A stretch of 64,000 nt of DNA, taken from positions 1-64,000 of the forward strand of contig NZ_DATCTU010000093.1 in assembly GCF_036567765.1 (NCBI RefSeq). The letters are read 5' to 3'. The stretch is from Pseudobacteroides sp. (GTDB lineage: Bacteria > Bacillota > Clostridia > Acetivibrionales > DSM-2933). How positions within the stretch are numbered: the first letter of the stretch is position 1; every line of letters begins with the position of its first letter. A program made the position numbers and the translations under genes. The notes beneath the pieces were generated by a model. That model searched no databases and was not told where the DNA came from. It worked only from the letters and a program-made list of their open reading frames with translations. Shown here piece by piece: positions 26,427-35,517 of this stretch.

Positions 26427-27401
26427 ATGCGAAAAAGAATATTAGCACTATTATTTGTTTTAATTTTTTTATTTACACAAGTCTGTGACGTATATGCCAG
26501 GAGAAGCTATTCGGGAAGCAGAAGTTCTCGAAGCTCGGGCTTTTCAAGTTCAAAAAGCTATTCCGGGTCTTCCAGTAAAAGTACTAAGAGTACCAAGAGC
26601 TCTTCCGGATATTCGGGGTCATCAAGCTCTAAAAAGAGTTCTTCAAAGAGCTCAAGCAGCTCTGGAAGTTCGAGCGGTTCGAAGAGTTCCGGAAGCTCAA
26701 GCGGTTGGAGCAGTTCCAGCAGTTCGACCGGAAGTGCTTCAAAAAGCAGCAAGTTAAATTCCTCAAAGAAAACATACATGGAGGATACTTATAAAAAGCA
26801 GGCATCTGTTAAGAAGTATAATGCCAGCTTAAATGCGGATCAGAAAAAGGTTTATGATTTGTCGATGAAGAAAAAGTATAATGTAAGCAACAGGATGGAT
26901 TTTGAAGAAGCTTTGAAGACAAGGCCCCAGAGGATAAATTATTATAGCTCCAGGACTGTAATAGTCAACTATAACACAGGCTATTTCAGAAGTCCTTTCT
27001 CCTACGGGTATGCATCAGTCGGGCCCTGGGATTTGTGGTTTCTTATGAGAGCATCCGAACTATTTTGGTATCATCATTGGATGGACATTCATCCGTACAA
27101 AAACTACTTTGATGCTGCACATTTTGCTCAGATGGAGGCGAGGGTAAGGGCATTGGAGGCAAGAAACATAGCAAGGGATGACGACTATTTAGATTCTGAT
27201 GTTGATCCTGATCTCCAGTTTTCAGACGATTATCAGCGAAGAAATGTTGATACTATCTATTACTCTAACAGATATCCTTCAAGAGTGGGTAATCCAATAG
27301 TAACAATAATAATAATACTAATAATAATTGTAATCCTTATAGCTATCATAAGGAGAGTTTCGCGGCCTAAAAAACCAAGGGGTCAGAGCAGGATGTATTA
27401 A
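26427..27401 (+). CDS. exported serine-rich protein with C-terminal membrane anchor
   Basis: The 324-residue protein has a signal peptide (1-25, ending VYA), a Ser/Gly/Lys-rich low-complexity stretch (about 26-120, many SS and SG steps), an unrecognised middle domain with Tyr- and Trp-rich segments (GPWDLWFLMRASELFWYHHW), an acidic patch and a transmembrane helix near the end (PIVTIIIILIIIVILIAII) with a basic tail. It is thus a surface protein tethered at its C-terminus. It begins a three-gene run with two genes resembling the YjfK and YjfL families. AGGGGTGA precedes the ATG. Function unknown. Confidence 0.75.
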   Translation: MRKRILALLFVLIFLFTQVCDVYARRSYSGSRSSRSSGFSSSKSYSGSSSKSTKSTKSSSGYSGSSSSKKSSSKSSSSSGSSSGSKSSGSSSGWSSSSSSTGSASKSSKLNSSKKTYMEDTYKKQASVKKYNASLNADQKKVYDLSMKKKYNVSNRMDFEEALKTRPQRINYYSSRTVIVNYNTGYFRSPFSYGYASVGPWDLWFLMRASELFWYHHWMDIHPYKNYFDAAHFAQMEARVRALEARNIARDDDYLDSDVDPDLQFSDDYQRRNVDTIYYSNRYPSRVGNPIVTIIIILIIIVILIAIIRRVSRPKKPRGQSRMY

Positions 27402-27448
27402 TATGATTGTTGCATTAATATGACTGGTACTCAAAAAGGAGGCATAAA

Positions 27449-28036
27449 ATGTTCGGATTTAATAAAAGCTCGGTAATAACAAAAGTGTATAACCCATTGC
27501 AGATAACGCCAAATTCCATGGTTGAGTTCAATGTGGGAGAGCTTAAAAACAAAGGTATTTTCAAGTTTATGAAAGTAATTGAGATGAATGTAGGAGAAAA
27601 GTCCTATTCAAGATATGTTATATATTCAAAATCGGAAAACACCGAGTATGTCCTTGAGGTTTTCAAGGATAACAATGATAGTTTGGAAACTTACTTATAC
27701 AGTATGGTAGATACCATACCCTTTGATGAGGATTTTTTGTTTAACGTGGCTGGTCAAAGATATCTCACATCACCGGAAGGGGATGAGTATGAGAGATGCT
27801 ATATGCCTGAGGAAGAAGACCGAATCGATGGAATATCAGGACGGATCAGGGTTTATGATGTTCAATCGGAGGATGTAGAGCGTGAGATACGCGTAAAGCT
27901 GTGGGACTACAGCAGATCTGTGGACGGCAGGGATGAATACCTAAATGTTGAAATGCTTGAGGATACAGGAATGTTCAGGATCTTTGTCGGAGAAATGATT
28001 GAAGATATATTCTATAAGGTTTATCAGGGAGAATAA
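27449..28036 (+). CDS. DUF2491-like (YjfK-type) protein
   Basis: The 195-residue soluble protein (YLTSPEGDEYERCYMPEEED, and an acidic C-terminus) has the length and context of DUF2491, the family of E. coli YjfK, which sits with YjfL (DUF350) in a membrane-stress cluster. The next gene here is a DUF350 protein, which supports the call. The match is from general pattern and context, so it is tentative. AAAAGGAGG stands 7-8 nt before the ATG. Function of the family is not established. Confidence 0.55.
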   Translation: MFGFNKSSVITKVYNPLQITPNSMVEFNVGELKNKGIFKFMKVIEMNVGEKSYSRYVIYSKSENTEYVLEVFKDNNDSLETYLYSMVDTIPFDEDFLFNVAGQRYLTSPEGDEYERCYMPEEEDRIDGISGRIRVYDVQSEDVEREIRVKLWDYSRSVDGRDEYLNVEMLEDTGMFRIFVGEMIEDIFYKVYQGE

Positions 28037-28060
28037 TACTATTTATAAGGAGGGGTAGTG

Positions 28061-28954
28061 ATGGATTTACGAGGCTACTTGGAGTTTTTAGGCAATAACT
28101 TGTTATTTAATATACCTATTATTTTAATAGGATTCATACTGGGATGGTTTATGTATTCTAAGATAATTCTGCGAAAAATAAATCTAAAGGACGCATTGTT
28201 TGAAAAGGATAACCTTGCAGCATGGATTGAGTTTTTAGGGGCGTTTATATTCCCCACTCTATACCTGGCAGCAAAGGCAATTGAAGGACCTGCTCATGAA
28301 GATGTATTTATGGATCTTTTGATTTGTATTGGTTATGAAGCAGGATTTATAGTCCTTTTTACCGTTTTGCGTCTGTTTTCCAACCTGGCAATAAGACAGA
28401 TAAGCCCGCCGGATATTGAAGGCAAAATAAGCCTTAACAACGAGGTTTACAATCAGAAAAACGTAGCTGCTTCATTGTTTTCAGCAACGCTTTCAATTGT
28501 ATCGGTAAGTGTAATAATGTTTATGGACTTCATGCCGGAAGAATTATTTTCATCTCTCTTTAAGATGCTGACGGTTGTTGTTTATTCATTAATGGCACTG
28601 ATTGTATATGAGATGGTTTTAAGATCAAAAACAACTCTTTTTAAAGAAATATTCGTAGATAATAACCCTGCAGCAGGGGTGGCACTTGGAGGGTTTGTTC
28701 TGGCAGTTGAAACTATCCTGACTCATATTATACAGTATCAGTTGGAGTTTGATTTTATCGATCTTATGGTGGTATGTGCTATCGGGCTGGCGGTTTTTCT
28801 AGTATTGGCATATTTAATGAAATGGATTTTTGCAGCTATTTTGAAGGTGAATATATGGGCGGAGGTTTATGAGCAGAACAATATGGGAGCTGCCATAGGC
28901 CAGGTTGTTTTATATGTTTCCATAGCCAACATAATTATACACTTTTTAAAGTAG
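28061..28954 (+). CDS. DUF350-family membrane protein (YjfL-like)
   Basis: The 297-residue protein has about eight hydrophobic helices and contains repeats of the DUF350 unit. The recurring piece is a helix preceded by an acidic residue, Asn and small residues: FEKDNLAAWIEFLGAF, FVDNNPAAGVALGGF and YEQNNMGAAIGQVV. Three such copies in one chain are visible. It lies 24 bp after the YjfK-like gene. The ATG at 28061 follows AGGAGGGG by 6-7 nt; the GTG just before it is the less likely start. Role unknown; DUF350 proteins are often linked to envelope stress. Confidence 0.8.
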   Translation: MDLRGYLEFLGNNLLFNIPIILIGFILGWFMYSKIILRKINLKDALFEKDNLAAWIEFLGAFIFPTLYLAAKAIEGPAHEDVFMDLLICIGYEAGFIVLFTVLRLFSNLAIRQISPPDIEGKISLNNEVYNQKNVAASLFSATLSIVSVSVIMFMDFMPEELFSSLFKMLTVVVYSLMALIVYEMVLRSKTTLFKEIFVDNNPAAGVALGGFVLAVETILTHIIQYQLEFDFIDLMVVCAIGLAVFLVLAYLMKWIFAAILKVNIWAEVYEQNNMGAAIGQVVLYVSIANIIIHFLK

Positions 28955-28966
28955 AATATAAAAATT

Positions 28967-29000
28967 AAAAACCTCTTGTTCCGACGAACAAGAGGTTTTT
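28967..29000. terminator. terminator after the DUF350 gene
   Basis: AAAAACCTCTTGTTC (28967-28981) pairs perfectly with 28986-29000 around CGAC, ending in TTTTT. It also lies 8 bp beyond the 3' end of the converging tRNA gene. Confidence 0.9.
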
Positions 29001-29007
29001 GTTTTAG

Positions 29008-29080
29008 TTGCGGGAGCTGGACTTGAACCAACGGCCTTCGGGTTATGAGCCCGACGAGCTACCGACTGCTCCACCCCGCG
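29008..29080 (-). tRNA. initiator tRNA-fMet (anticodon CAT)
   Basis: The minus strand folds into a cloverleaf of 73 nt. The acceptor stem begins CGCGGGG and shows the C1-A72 mismatch typical of initiator tRNA; the anticodon loop CTCATAA is flanked by GGG and CCC pairs, also an initiator mark. The T loop is TTCAAGT and the D arm GAGCAGTCGGTAGCTC. CCA is not encoded; the discriminator is A. Confidence 0.95.
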
Positions 29081-29522
29081 ATAATTTAACGTGCTTTAAT
29101 AATGTAACACACATTCTTGCAAATGTAAATGTTAATTTTTGGGTTAGCTTAATACTTGGTCAATATAAGTATATACACTTTAGTGATTTATTATGCGTGA
29201 AATATTGTTATTTGATGTTTTTCGGGCAAAAAGAAAGAACAAGATGAATCAATGAAAAATATTATTTTATCTTAGTAGACCTAGGTGAAATAAAAGACCA
29301 AGTCAAAGCTGCCTATAACAGACTTATGAGCTATTTACAGTATTTTGAAAAGTTTTTTGATTTAACAAATTATTTTAATTAAGTTTGTTTATTATGTAGG
29401 CTGGAGAGGCGTATCTATAGGTTATTCTAGGTTTATACATCAATTAGATATGCCTTTCAGCTTTCCATATTGTGTGTTAGAATTAAATTATAATTTATAA
29501 TATAGCATAAGGGGCATATGTG
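29081..29522. other. noncoding gap with a small open frame
   Basis: The gap of about 440 bp is AT-rich. It has one open frame without a start codon, 29248-29382 plus, encoding VDLGEIKDQVKAAYNRLMSY and LQYFEKFFDLTNYFN, with a stop at 29380. Its amphipathic, well-formed composition suggests the 3' end of a broken gene, but I cannot name a family. No other structure was noticed. Confidence 0.35.
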
Positions 29523-31301
29523 ATGAGACAGGGCAAAAGGTTAGTTTCAATGATTATTATAATTACGATAGGATTGCTTTTATCTTCCTGTGTAAATATT
29601 ACCGGATTATTAGGCAGTTCGGACTGCGATGGTAAATTATTTGACGGTATTAAATATGAAAACCTGGAGATGATTAAGGAAGCTATTGATGATGGAGCTG
29701 ACATAAATAAGTTGAAGGGAATCATTACTCCGGAGACCAATCCATTATGGCTTGCATATAATCATGCACAAAACAACAATTTAAGAGTGCCTGAGTATCT
29801 TGTTAAGATTGGGGCAGATGTTAATTATACTACATCTGAAGGTTCAACTTATTTATTGTGGGCAGCAAGTAATATAGATGTACATAAATGTGAATTTTTA
29901 ATAAAGCATGGAGCCAAAATTGATATAGAGTGTAATGGCTACACTGCACTTGAACGTGTACTTAATAATAATGGTAGGGCAACAGCGACAGAAAAAAACA
30001 TCGACACAATAGTTACTATGCTTTTGGAACATGGGGCTAAAATCAGGCCTGTTACGTTAAAAGCTGCATTGGAGGGAAGAAGTACATATATTACACCAAA
30101 CCTGGGAGTACAGAAAAGGATACTGGAAGGCCTAATAAAGGAAGGATACCAATCAGGGCTTGATCCTACTTTGGAGGCAGCAATGCTTGGACAATCATCA
30201 AAACTAATTGAATTTGTAAAAGAAAATAAAATTAAAAGAGACGATGAGTGGAAGATATTATTTTTTACTGCTGCTTTTGGCAGTGTGGAGACAATCAAAC
30301 TGTTGGAATTAAAAGGACTTGACTTAAGCTATACTGATAAGAATAAGTATACGCCTCTTATGATTGCCTCGTATTATGGGAACCTTGATGTTGTTAAATA
30401 TTTAGTAAGTAAAGGGGTTAACATTCAAGCACGAGACTCAAGCGATAACTCAGCTTTGAATTTTGCAGTAATTAATGGTCAACTTGACACGGTTGAGTAT
30501 TTGATAAAAAGAGGATCGAACATTAAGCCATTTGAGCCTGAATTGGGAGGAGAAGTCAATGTATTGTTTGACGCTGCTGAAAACGGAAATGTTAAAATAA
30601 TTCAAATGATACTTGATCATGGTTTTCCAGTAAATGATGATGTCTTATGGAGAGCTGCTCAGAGAGCATGCACAAAGAAAAATTATGAGGCATTTAAATT
30701 CTTTTTGGCTAATGGTGTTGACCTTTACAAGAAACATGATGTTTATGGCGATTTATTTCCAGTCCTTTCTGACTTAAATGATATTAAATTCTTTCTTGAT
30801 TTAGGGGTAAATATTAATGGATTCAGGAATGAAGGAGACTTTCTAAGGGGAGCTATTTCTTATGGAAATGCAGAAGCCGTGGAATATTTGCTCAAGAATG
30901 GTGCAGATATGGATGACATTGATGGATATAGTGCTTTAATGACTGCAATTTCTGTCGGGGATTTTAATATTGTTAAAATGCTAGTGGAGAAAGGATCTAA
31001 TCTGGAGTTTCAAAATGAGTGGAATAACCGGAATACAGCAATAATTACGGCTGGTGAAAATGGGAGCAGGAACATACTGGAATATGTAATAAAAAAGGGA
31101 GCAAACATCAATTACCAGAACAATAAGGGTGAAACTGCATTAATACGAGCTGTTTCCTGCGGCTGGGAAGATAACGTCAGAGTTTTAGTTGAAAATAAGG
31201 CTGATATGAATTTGAAAGACAAAGATGGACGCACAGCTATGGATTATGCTAAAAATTTAAAAAACAAAAACATAGCTAAAATTCTAAGCAAGGTAAAATA
31301 A
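29523..31301 (+). CDS. ankyrin-repeat lipoprotein
   Basis: The 592-residue protein starts with a lipoprotein signal (lipobox LLSSC, Cys24), so it is exposed on the outer surface of the membrane. Nearly all the rest is ankyrin repeats, clear for example at YTPLMIASYYGNLDVVKYLV, SALNFAVINGQLDTVEYLI and GETALIRAVSCGWEDNVRVL; about a dozen units. Such solenoids bind other proteins. The ATG at 29523 follows AAGGGG by 7-8 nt, and a GTG overlaps just upstream. It stands alone. Partner unknown; surface-exposed ankyrin lipoproteins are uncommon. Confidence 0.88.
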   Translation: MRQGKRLVSMIIIITIGLLLSSCVNITGLLGSSDCDGKLFDGIKYENLEMIKEAIDDGADINKLKGIITPETNPLWLAYNHAQNNNLRVPEYLVKIGADVNYTTSEGSTYLLWAASNIDVHKCEFLIKHGAKIDIECNGYTALERVLNNNGRATATEKNIDTIVTMLLEHGAKIRPVTLKAALEGRSTYITPNLGVQKRILEGLIKEGYQSGLDPTLEAAMLGQSSKLIEFVKENKIKRDDEWKILFFTAAFGSVETIKLLELKGLDLSYTDKNKYTPLMIASYYGNLDVVKYLVSKGVNIQARDSSDNSALNFAVINGQLDTVEYLIKRGSNIKPFEPELGGEVNVLFDAAENGNVKIIQMILDHGFPVNDDVLWRAAQRACTKKNYEAFKFFLANGVDLYKKHDVYGDLFPVLSDLNDIKFFLDLGVNINGFRNEGDFLRGAISYGNAEAVEYLLKNGADMDDIDGYSALMTAISVGDFNIVKMLVEKGSNLEFQNEWNNRNTAIITAGENGSRNILEYVIKKGANINYQNNKGETALIRAVSCGWEDNVRVLVENKADMNLKDKDGRTAMDYAKNLKNKNIAKILSKVK

Positions 31302-31318
31302 CTTAATGAAAACAAAAA

Positions 31319-31335
31319 GGAGAGCTAAGCTCTCC
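31319..31335 (-). terminator. terminator after the zinc-ribbon gene
   Basis: GGAGAGC and GCTCTCC pair around TAA; on the minus strand TTTTTG follows. It lies between converging genes and closes the small gene at 31342-31539. Confidence 0.8.
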
Positions 31336-31341
31336 TCTAAA

Positions 31342-31539
31342 TTACCACCTGTTACCACCGCCGAAGCTTCTTCCGCCGCCTCTGTTGTTATTGCTTCTCT
31401 GCTGCTTTCTTGCTCTTCTGCAGTCAGGACATCTTTGTGGTTCATTTTCAAATCCCTTTTCTTTGTAGAAAGCCTGCTCGCTTTCATTGAAAATGAAATC
31501 TGTGTTGCAATCCTTGCAAGTTATAGTTTTATCAGCCAT
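31342..31539 (-). CDS. zinc-ribbon protein (probable zinc-binding domain)
   Basis: The 65-residue protein has one zinc ribbon, ITCKDCNTDF and RCPDCRRARKQ, and a Gly/Arg/Asn-rich tail (NNNRGGGRSFGGGNRW), which resembles an RNA-binding RGG tail. This small family is common in Clostridia and is often near cold-shock genes, as here. An AGGGAGG site precedes the ATG. Function unknown; RNA binding is an inference. Confidence 0.88.
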   Translation of the reverse strand: MADKTITCKDCNTDFIFNESEQAFYKEKGFENEPQRCPDCRRARKQQRSNNNRGGGRSFGGGNRW

Positions 31540-31797
31540 GTCTATATACCTCCCTTTATTTATTTGGATCTAATTATTCCTGACTTTTCACTCCAAAAAA
31601 TTAAAGAGAGTTATATTCAGAAAATCAATCCGACTTATATAGAGACTAACTTCATAAGTATATCACAATATTTTATATTAAGCAACATTTGTTAAAATAT
31701 TTCAAAATATTTACAAGTTATTTACAAAGATAATAAACGTTTATCATAACTTTAAAGATAATATACTTTATACATGCATCCAAATGTAAATACCTGA

Positions 31798-31995
31798 CTA
31801 AGATAATCTTACATTTGCAGCTTGCGGACCACGCTGGCCTTTTTCCAAATCAAATTCAACTTTTTGGCCTTCTGAAAGTGACTTATAGCCCTCTCCTTTA
31901 ATTGCAGAGAAGTGTACAAAAACATCTTCTCCGTTATCCCTTTCAATAAATCCAAAGCCTTTTTCCGAACTAAACCATTTCACTGTACCAATCAT
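31798..31995 (-). CDS. cold-shock protein (CspA family)
   Basis: The 65-residue OB-fold protein has both RNA-binding motifs, KGFGFIE and DVFVHFS, and acts as a single-strand nucleic acid chaperone. AGGAGG is well placed. A small hairpin (AAGCATG 32029-32035 with CATGCTT 32043-32049) stands in the leader, a common place for temperature control. The last codons overlap a sequence resembling the CTTACATTT repeat, which is probably chance. Confidence 0.95.
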   Translation of the reverse strand: MIGTVKWFSSEKGFGFIERDNGEDVFVHFSAIKGEGYKSLSEGQKVEFDLEKGQRGPQAANVRLS

Positions 31996-32202
31996 TCAGT
32001 ACTGTACCTCCTAAAAATCTAATGATTTAAGCATGTAAATACCATGCTTACTAGTATATTATGTCAAAATATTACGTTGGTTATTCATATTTTGTTGTAT
32101 AAAGGTTTATAAATTTAGTTAAACTCATTCATTTGTTAAAACATTTCACTTTTATGCCGATAAAAATATTGGTTTGATTCTTAAAATAAAGGAGCAGAAT
32201 CA

Positions 32203-32823
32203 ATGTTTATAAAACCTGGTGAAATTATCTCCATAAGCCATCATTCAACCAATGTTTTAAGGAGTCAGGTAATTGATGTACAGGATCATGAAAGTGGAAG
32301 ACAGCTTATAACTGTTAAAATCATGAGAGAGTTTGCAGACTGCATGTTGTTTGAAGGCGATACAATAGCCATAGCTTTCAAGTGCAGTGATAGTATTTAT
32401 ACTACAAGCTGCCATATCGTTAATATAAATATAGATAAGAATGCATTAGAGCTGGTGGTAGAAAACGAAGAATATGTTATTAATAACAGGGCCTTCGAAA
32501 GATTTCCGGTATCATTGTACTCCAGCATATTTTTAAGAAACGGCAAGTCTGAATTTATAGCTGTAGTGAAAAACATAAGCTTTAATGGTCTTTTAATATG
32601 CTCTAAAAAGGATATTGAAGCCAAGCAAAATATTGATGTGAAAATGTATCTGGATAATACTCCTGTTAATTTAACAGCAGAGATAGTTTGGTCCGCGAGA
32701 AATGAATATGTGTATGACTATGGGCTTAGAATTATTCACATGGAGTATGGTCAGCAAAATGTGTTGAGAAGGTACTTGGAAAAACTTAAGTCCCAACAGG
32801 AGTGTATAATTGAAGGAGACTAA
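32203..32823 (+). CDS. PilZ-domain c-di-GMP receptor (YpfA/YcgR-like)
   Basis: The 206-residue protein has an N-terminal PilZN-type domain (1-95) and a PilZ domain (100-195) with both ligand motifs intact: RAFER (RxxxR) and NISFNG (NxSxxG). It should bind cyclic di-GMP and pass the signal to motility or envelope functions, as in B. subtilis YpfA. AAAGGAG precedes the ATG. A GGDEF-EAL enzyme gene lies 13 kb away in the window. Its target is not evident from its neighbours. Confidence 0.9.
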   Translation: MFIKPGEIISISHHSTNVLRSQVIDVQDHESGRQLITVKIMREFADCMLFEGDTIAIAFKCSDSIYTTSCHIVNINIDKNALELVVENEEYVINNRAFERFPVSLYSSIFLRNGKSEFIAVVKNISFNGLLICSKKDIEAKQNIDVKMYLDNTPVNLTAEIVWSARNEYVYDYGLRIIHMEYGQQNVLRRYLEKLKSQQECIIEGD

Positions 32824-32867
32824 TAACATTATTTATAAAAATATTTAACTTTATGGTAGGAGGGGCC

Positions 32868-32895
32868 TTGCTGACTGGCATATGTATGCTATAAT
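32868..32895 (+). promoter_or_regulatory. promoter of hflX
   Basis: TTGCTG (32868-32873), a 16-nt spacer and TATAAT (32890-32895) lie 35 bp ahead of the hflX start region. Confidence 0.7.
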
Positions 32896-32930
32896 ATAAA
32901 TTATTTACTAAATACCTAAGTATTCTAGGG

Positions 32931-34739
32931 GTGAATTTTATTAATATAATTGGAAATCTTGAATCCATTAGGGAATCAGTACTTACTGAAATTGAAGGCA
33001 TTTTTGATATGACTTTTGAATCGGGAGACCTGATACCTCAAGAACTTGTTCAAAAGCTTACTTTTTTTACTCAAAAAATAAACAGAGAAATTGCTGTTTA
33101 TCTTGACAGAAAGGGAAATGTTACCGATATTAGCATTGGAGACAGCTCAACGGTATCACTGCCTGAGCTTGAGGGACGCAAAAGCAAAATGCGGCTTTCA
33201 GGTATACGGTGTATTCATACCCACCCAAACGCTACAGGGCAATTATCATCTGTAGATATAAGCTCCCTGGTAAATCTCAGGCTTGATGCTATGATTGCTT
33301 TGGGAGTAAAGGATGGAGAGCTCACTGAGGCCTATGTTTCCGTAGCTTCAAGGGATGAATCGGGGGAATTTAACTCTGCGGATATTTTTGGGCCTTTTCA
33401 GCCCCAAGACCCTGAGCTGGATTATATATTCGGGCTTATACTTGAGCGGGATAAAAACAGCAAATCTGCCTTCTATGAAAATGATCTTGAAGCGGAGAAA
33501 GCTATTCTTGTAGGTTTGGAAACGTTGTCCGGTAGGATGATCGGTGATAAAAGTGAAGCGGAGAGATCCCTTGATGAGTTGGAAGAGCTTGCAAACACTT
33601 CCGGTGCTGTTGTTATAGACAAAATACTTCAGAAAAAGCCTGTTAAAGATCCTGCCTTCTATATCGGAAGAGGAAAGGCAGAAGAGATAGGGCTTTTGTG
33701 CCAGGCATCAGGGGTGGATACACTGATTTTCGATGTGGAGCTTTCTGGAGCACAGGTTAGGAATATAGAGGATGTAACAGGAGCAAAAGTTGTTGACAGG
33801 ACTACTCTGATACTGGATATATTTGCCCAGAGGGCACGATCTAAAGAAGGCAAGCTCCAGGTGGAGTTGGCACAGCTAAAGTATAGGCTCCCCAGACTTA
33901 TCGGTATGGGAGGTCAATTATCAAGGCTAGGTGGAGGTATAGGTACAAGAGGGCCAGGGGAAAAGAAGCTGGAAGTTGACAGACGTCATATTAGAAGGCG
34001 GATTAACTTTCTCGAATCTGAGCTCAACCAATTAAGTATAAGAAGAAGCCGTACAAGGGAAGCGAGAAAAAAGAATACGGTCCCTTCGATAGCATTGGTG
34101 GGCTATACAAACGCAGGCAAGTCAACTTTAATGAATAAGCTTTGCAATTCTGATGTGTTTGCTGAAGATAAACTTTTTGCAACATTAGATCCAACTGCAA
34201 GAAAGTTTCATCTAGCTGATGGTAAAACTGCCCTCCTTGTTGACACTGTAGGATTTATCAGAAAGTTGCCCCATGAGCTGGTGGAAGCGTTTAAGTCTAC
34301 ATTGGAAGAGGTTGTGTATTCCGATGTTTTGCTGCATGTGGTGGATGCGGCTAATGAGGAGGCCGAAGAGCAAATTGCTGTTGTCATGGGTATATTGGAC
34401 AGCCTGGAAGCTCTACAAAAGCCCATGGTTCTGGTTTTAAACAAGGTTGATATGCTTGAGGGCACGCACAATATCAGAATACCTGATAGAGATTGTAAAA
34501 TTTATGAGATTTCAGCAGTTACAGGGCAAGGAATCCCAGAGCTTATTTTAGGAATTTCGGAATTGCTTTCGGAGAATGAAACGGACGTAGAGTTTACCAT
34601 ACCATACAGTGAAGGATGGGTTCTGCCGTACCTATATGAAAACGGGAAGGTGTCTCAAACTGAGTATATAGAGGATGGAATAAAGGTTAGGGCTGTAATT
34701 AGAAACACAAAAATTGATAAAATTAAAAAGTATTTATAA
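32931..34739 (+). CDS. hflX: ribosome-associated GTPase HflX
   Basis: The 602-residue protein has an N-terminal domain longer than usual (about 1-190), the HflX nucleotide-binding domain with a coiled coil, and the GTPase domain with G1 GYTNAGKST near residue 390, G3 DTVGFIRKL and G4 NKVD. HflX splits stalled 70S ribosomes under stress. The N-terminal extra part is typical of clostridial HflX. The start is uncertain: GTG at 32931 overlaps the only ribosome-binding site (AGGGGTGA), while an ATT at 32940, in frame, has ideal spacing. Promoter at 32868-32895. Confidence 0.93.
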   Translation: MNFINIIGNLESIRESVLTEIEGIFDMTFESGDLIPQELVQKLTFFTQKINREIAVYLDRKGNVTDISIGDSSTVSLPELEGRKSKMRLSGIRCIHTHPNATGQLSSVDISSLVNLRLDAMIALGVKDGELTEAYVSVASRDESGEFNSADIFGPFQPQDPELDYIFGLILERDKNSKSAFYENDLEAEKAILVGLETLSGRMIGDKSEAERSLDELEELANTSGAVVIDKILQKKPVKDPAFYIGRGKAEEIGLLCQASGVDTLIFDVELSGAQVRNIEDVTGAKVVDRTTLILDIFAQRARSKEGKLQVELAQLKYRLPRLIGMGGQLSRLGGGIGTRGPGEKKLEVDRRHIRRRINFLESELNQLSIRRSRTREARKKNTVPSIALVGYTNAGKSTLMNKLCNSDVFAEDKLFATLDPTARKFHLADGKTALLVDTVGFIRKLPHELVEAFKSTLEEVVYSDVLLHVVDAANEEAEEQIAVVMGILDSLEALQKPMVLVLNKVDMLEGTHNIRIPDRDCKIYEISAVTGQGIPELILGISELLSENETDVEFTIPYSEGWVLPYLYENGKVSQTEYIEDGIKVRAVIRNTKIDKIKKYL

Positions 34740-34744
34740 GGATT

Positions 34745-34788
34745 AAAAAGATTTTACTTTTGATATATAAAAAAAGTAAGATCTTTTT
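34745..34788 (+). terminator. terminator after hflX
   Basis: AAAAAGATTTTACTTTT (34745-34761) pairs with 34772-34788 with one G-T pair; the 3' arm ends in a run of T. Confidence 0.75.
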
Positions 34789-35021
34789 TATTAATTAAAA
34801 CTTTTCATTGAATTAATGTACAATAAATAGTAATATAATATATAAGAAGTAATATTTTCTATTTTAACAAATTAAAAGCATTAATAATTGTTTTTAATAA
34901 AATCTAAAACTTGCATTTAATATACTAAAGCTAATATTCCCATAAAATTAATTTTTAGGTGCTTTTGGGCTATTGCACCTTGAAATACGTATTCATAATA
35001 TAATTGAAAGGGGTTTTATAT

Positions 35022-35447
35022 ATGCTTGTAAGGAATTGTGCAGGTGGAGTTGTTTTTTACAACAATAAGGTTTTTCTTTTAAAGAACGAGAAGGACGAGT
35101 GGGTTCTACCAAAAGGTATTATTAGAAAAGGTGACTTTTCAAGTGAAGTAGCCATAAGAAGAGTAAAGGAAGAGGCCGGAATATCTGCTGAAATAGTAAC
35201 AACTGCTGGATGTACAAATTACGAATTCTTTTCTGTAACACGTCAAAGACCTGTCTATAACAAAATTACTTGGTATATAATGAGATCCTCAAATGAAGAT
35301 TACAAAATTAATACTGATGAGCAATTTACTGACGGCGGTTATTTTGAAATTGATGACGCCATAAGACGTATTACTTACAGTCAGGATAAATCCCTTGTTA
35401 ACCTTTCTTTTAAAAAAATTAAAGAGATTGAATGTATTACAGTTTAG
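35022..35447 (+). CDS. Nudix hydrolase
   Basis: The 141-residue protein carries a Nudix box, PKGIIRKGDFSSEVAIRRVK then EEAGIS. The two catalytic Glu of the final EE are kept, but the first Glu of the RE pair is Arg and the G-E step is G-D, so activity may differ from the norm. Nudix enzymes cleave nucleoside diphosphates linked to another group; this one resembles the diadenosine polyphosphate branch. The ATG at 35022 follows AAAGGGG by 8 nt. It stands alone between terminators. Confidence 0.85.
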   Translation: MLVRNCAGGVVFYNNKVFLLKNEKDEWVLPKGIIRKGDFSSEVAIRRVKEEAGISAEIVTTAGCTNYEFFSVTRQRPVYNKITWYIMRSSNEDYKINTDEQFTDGGYFEIDDAIRRITYSQDKSLVNLSFKKIKEIECITV

Positions 35448-35517
35448 GAGATAAAAAATATAAAAATAAATTAATTTTATTTAAATTCTTTAATCAATAA
35501 AATATTAGTGCTAATAT

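Noticed and set aside
26485..26779. Open frames in other readings of the serine-rich gene
   Set aside because: They arise from its repetitive AGC/TCN codons and have low-complexity products only.
29008..29247. Plus-strand open frame starting MRELDLNQRPSG
   Set aside because: It is the antisense reading of the initiator tRNA; this false frame is seen often over tRNA genes.
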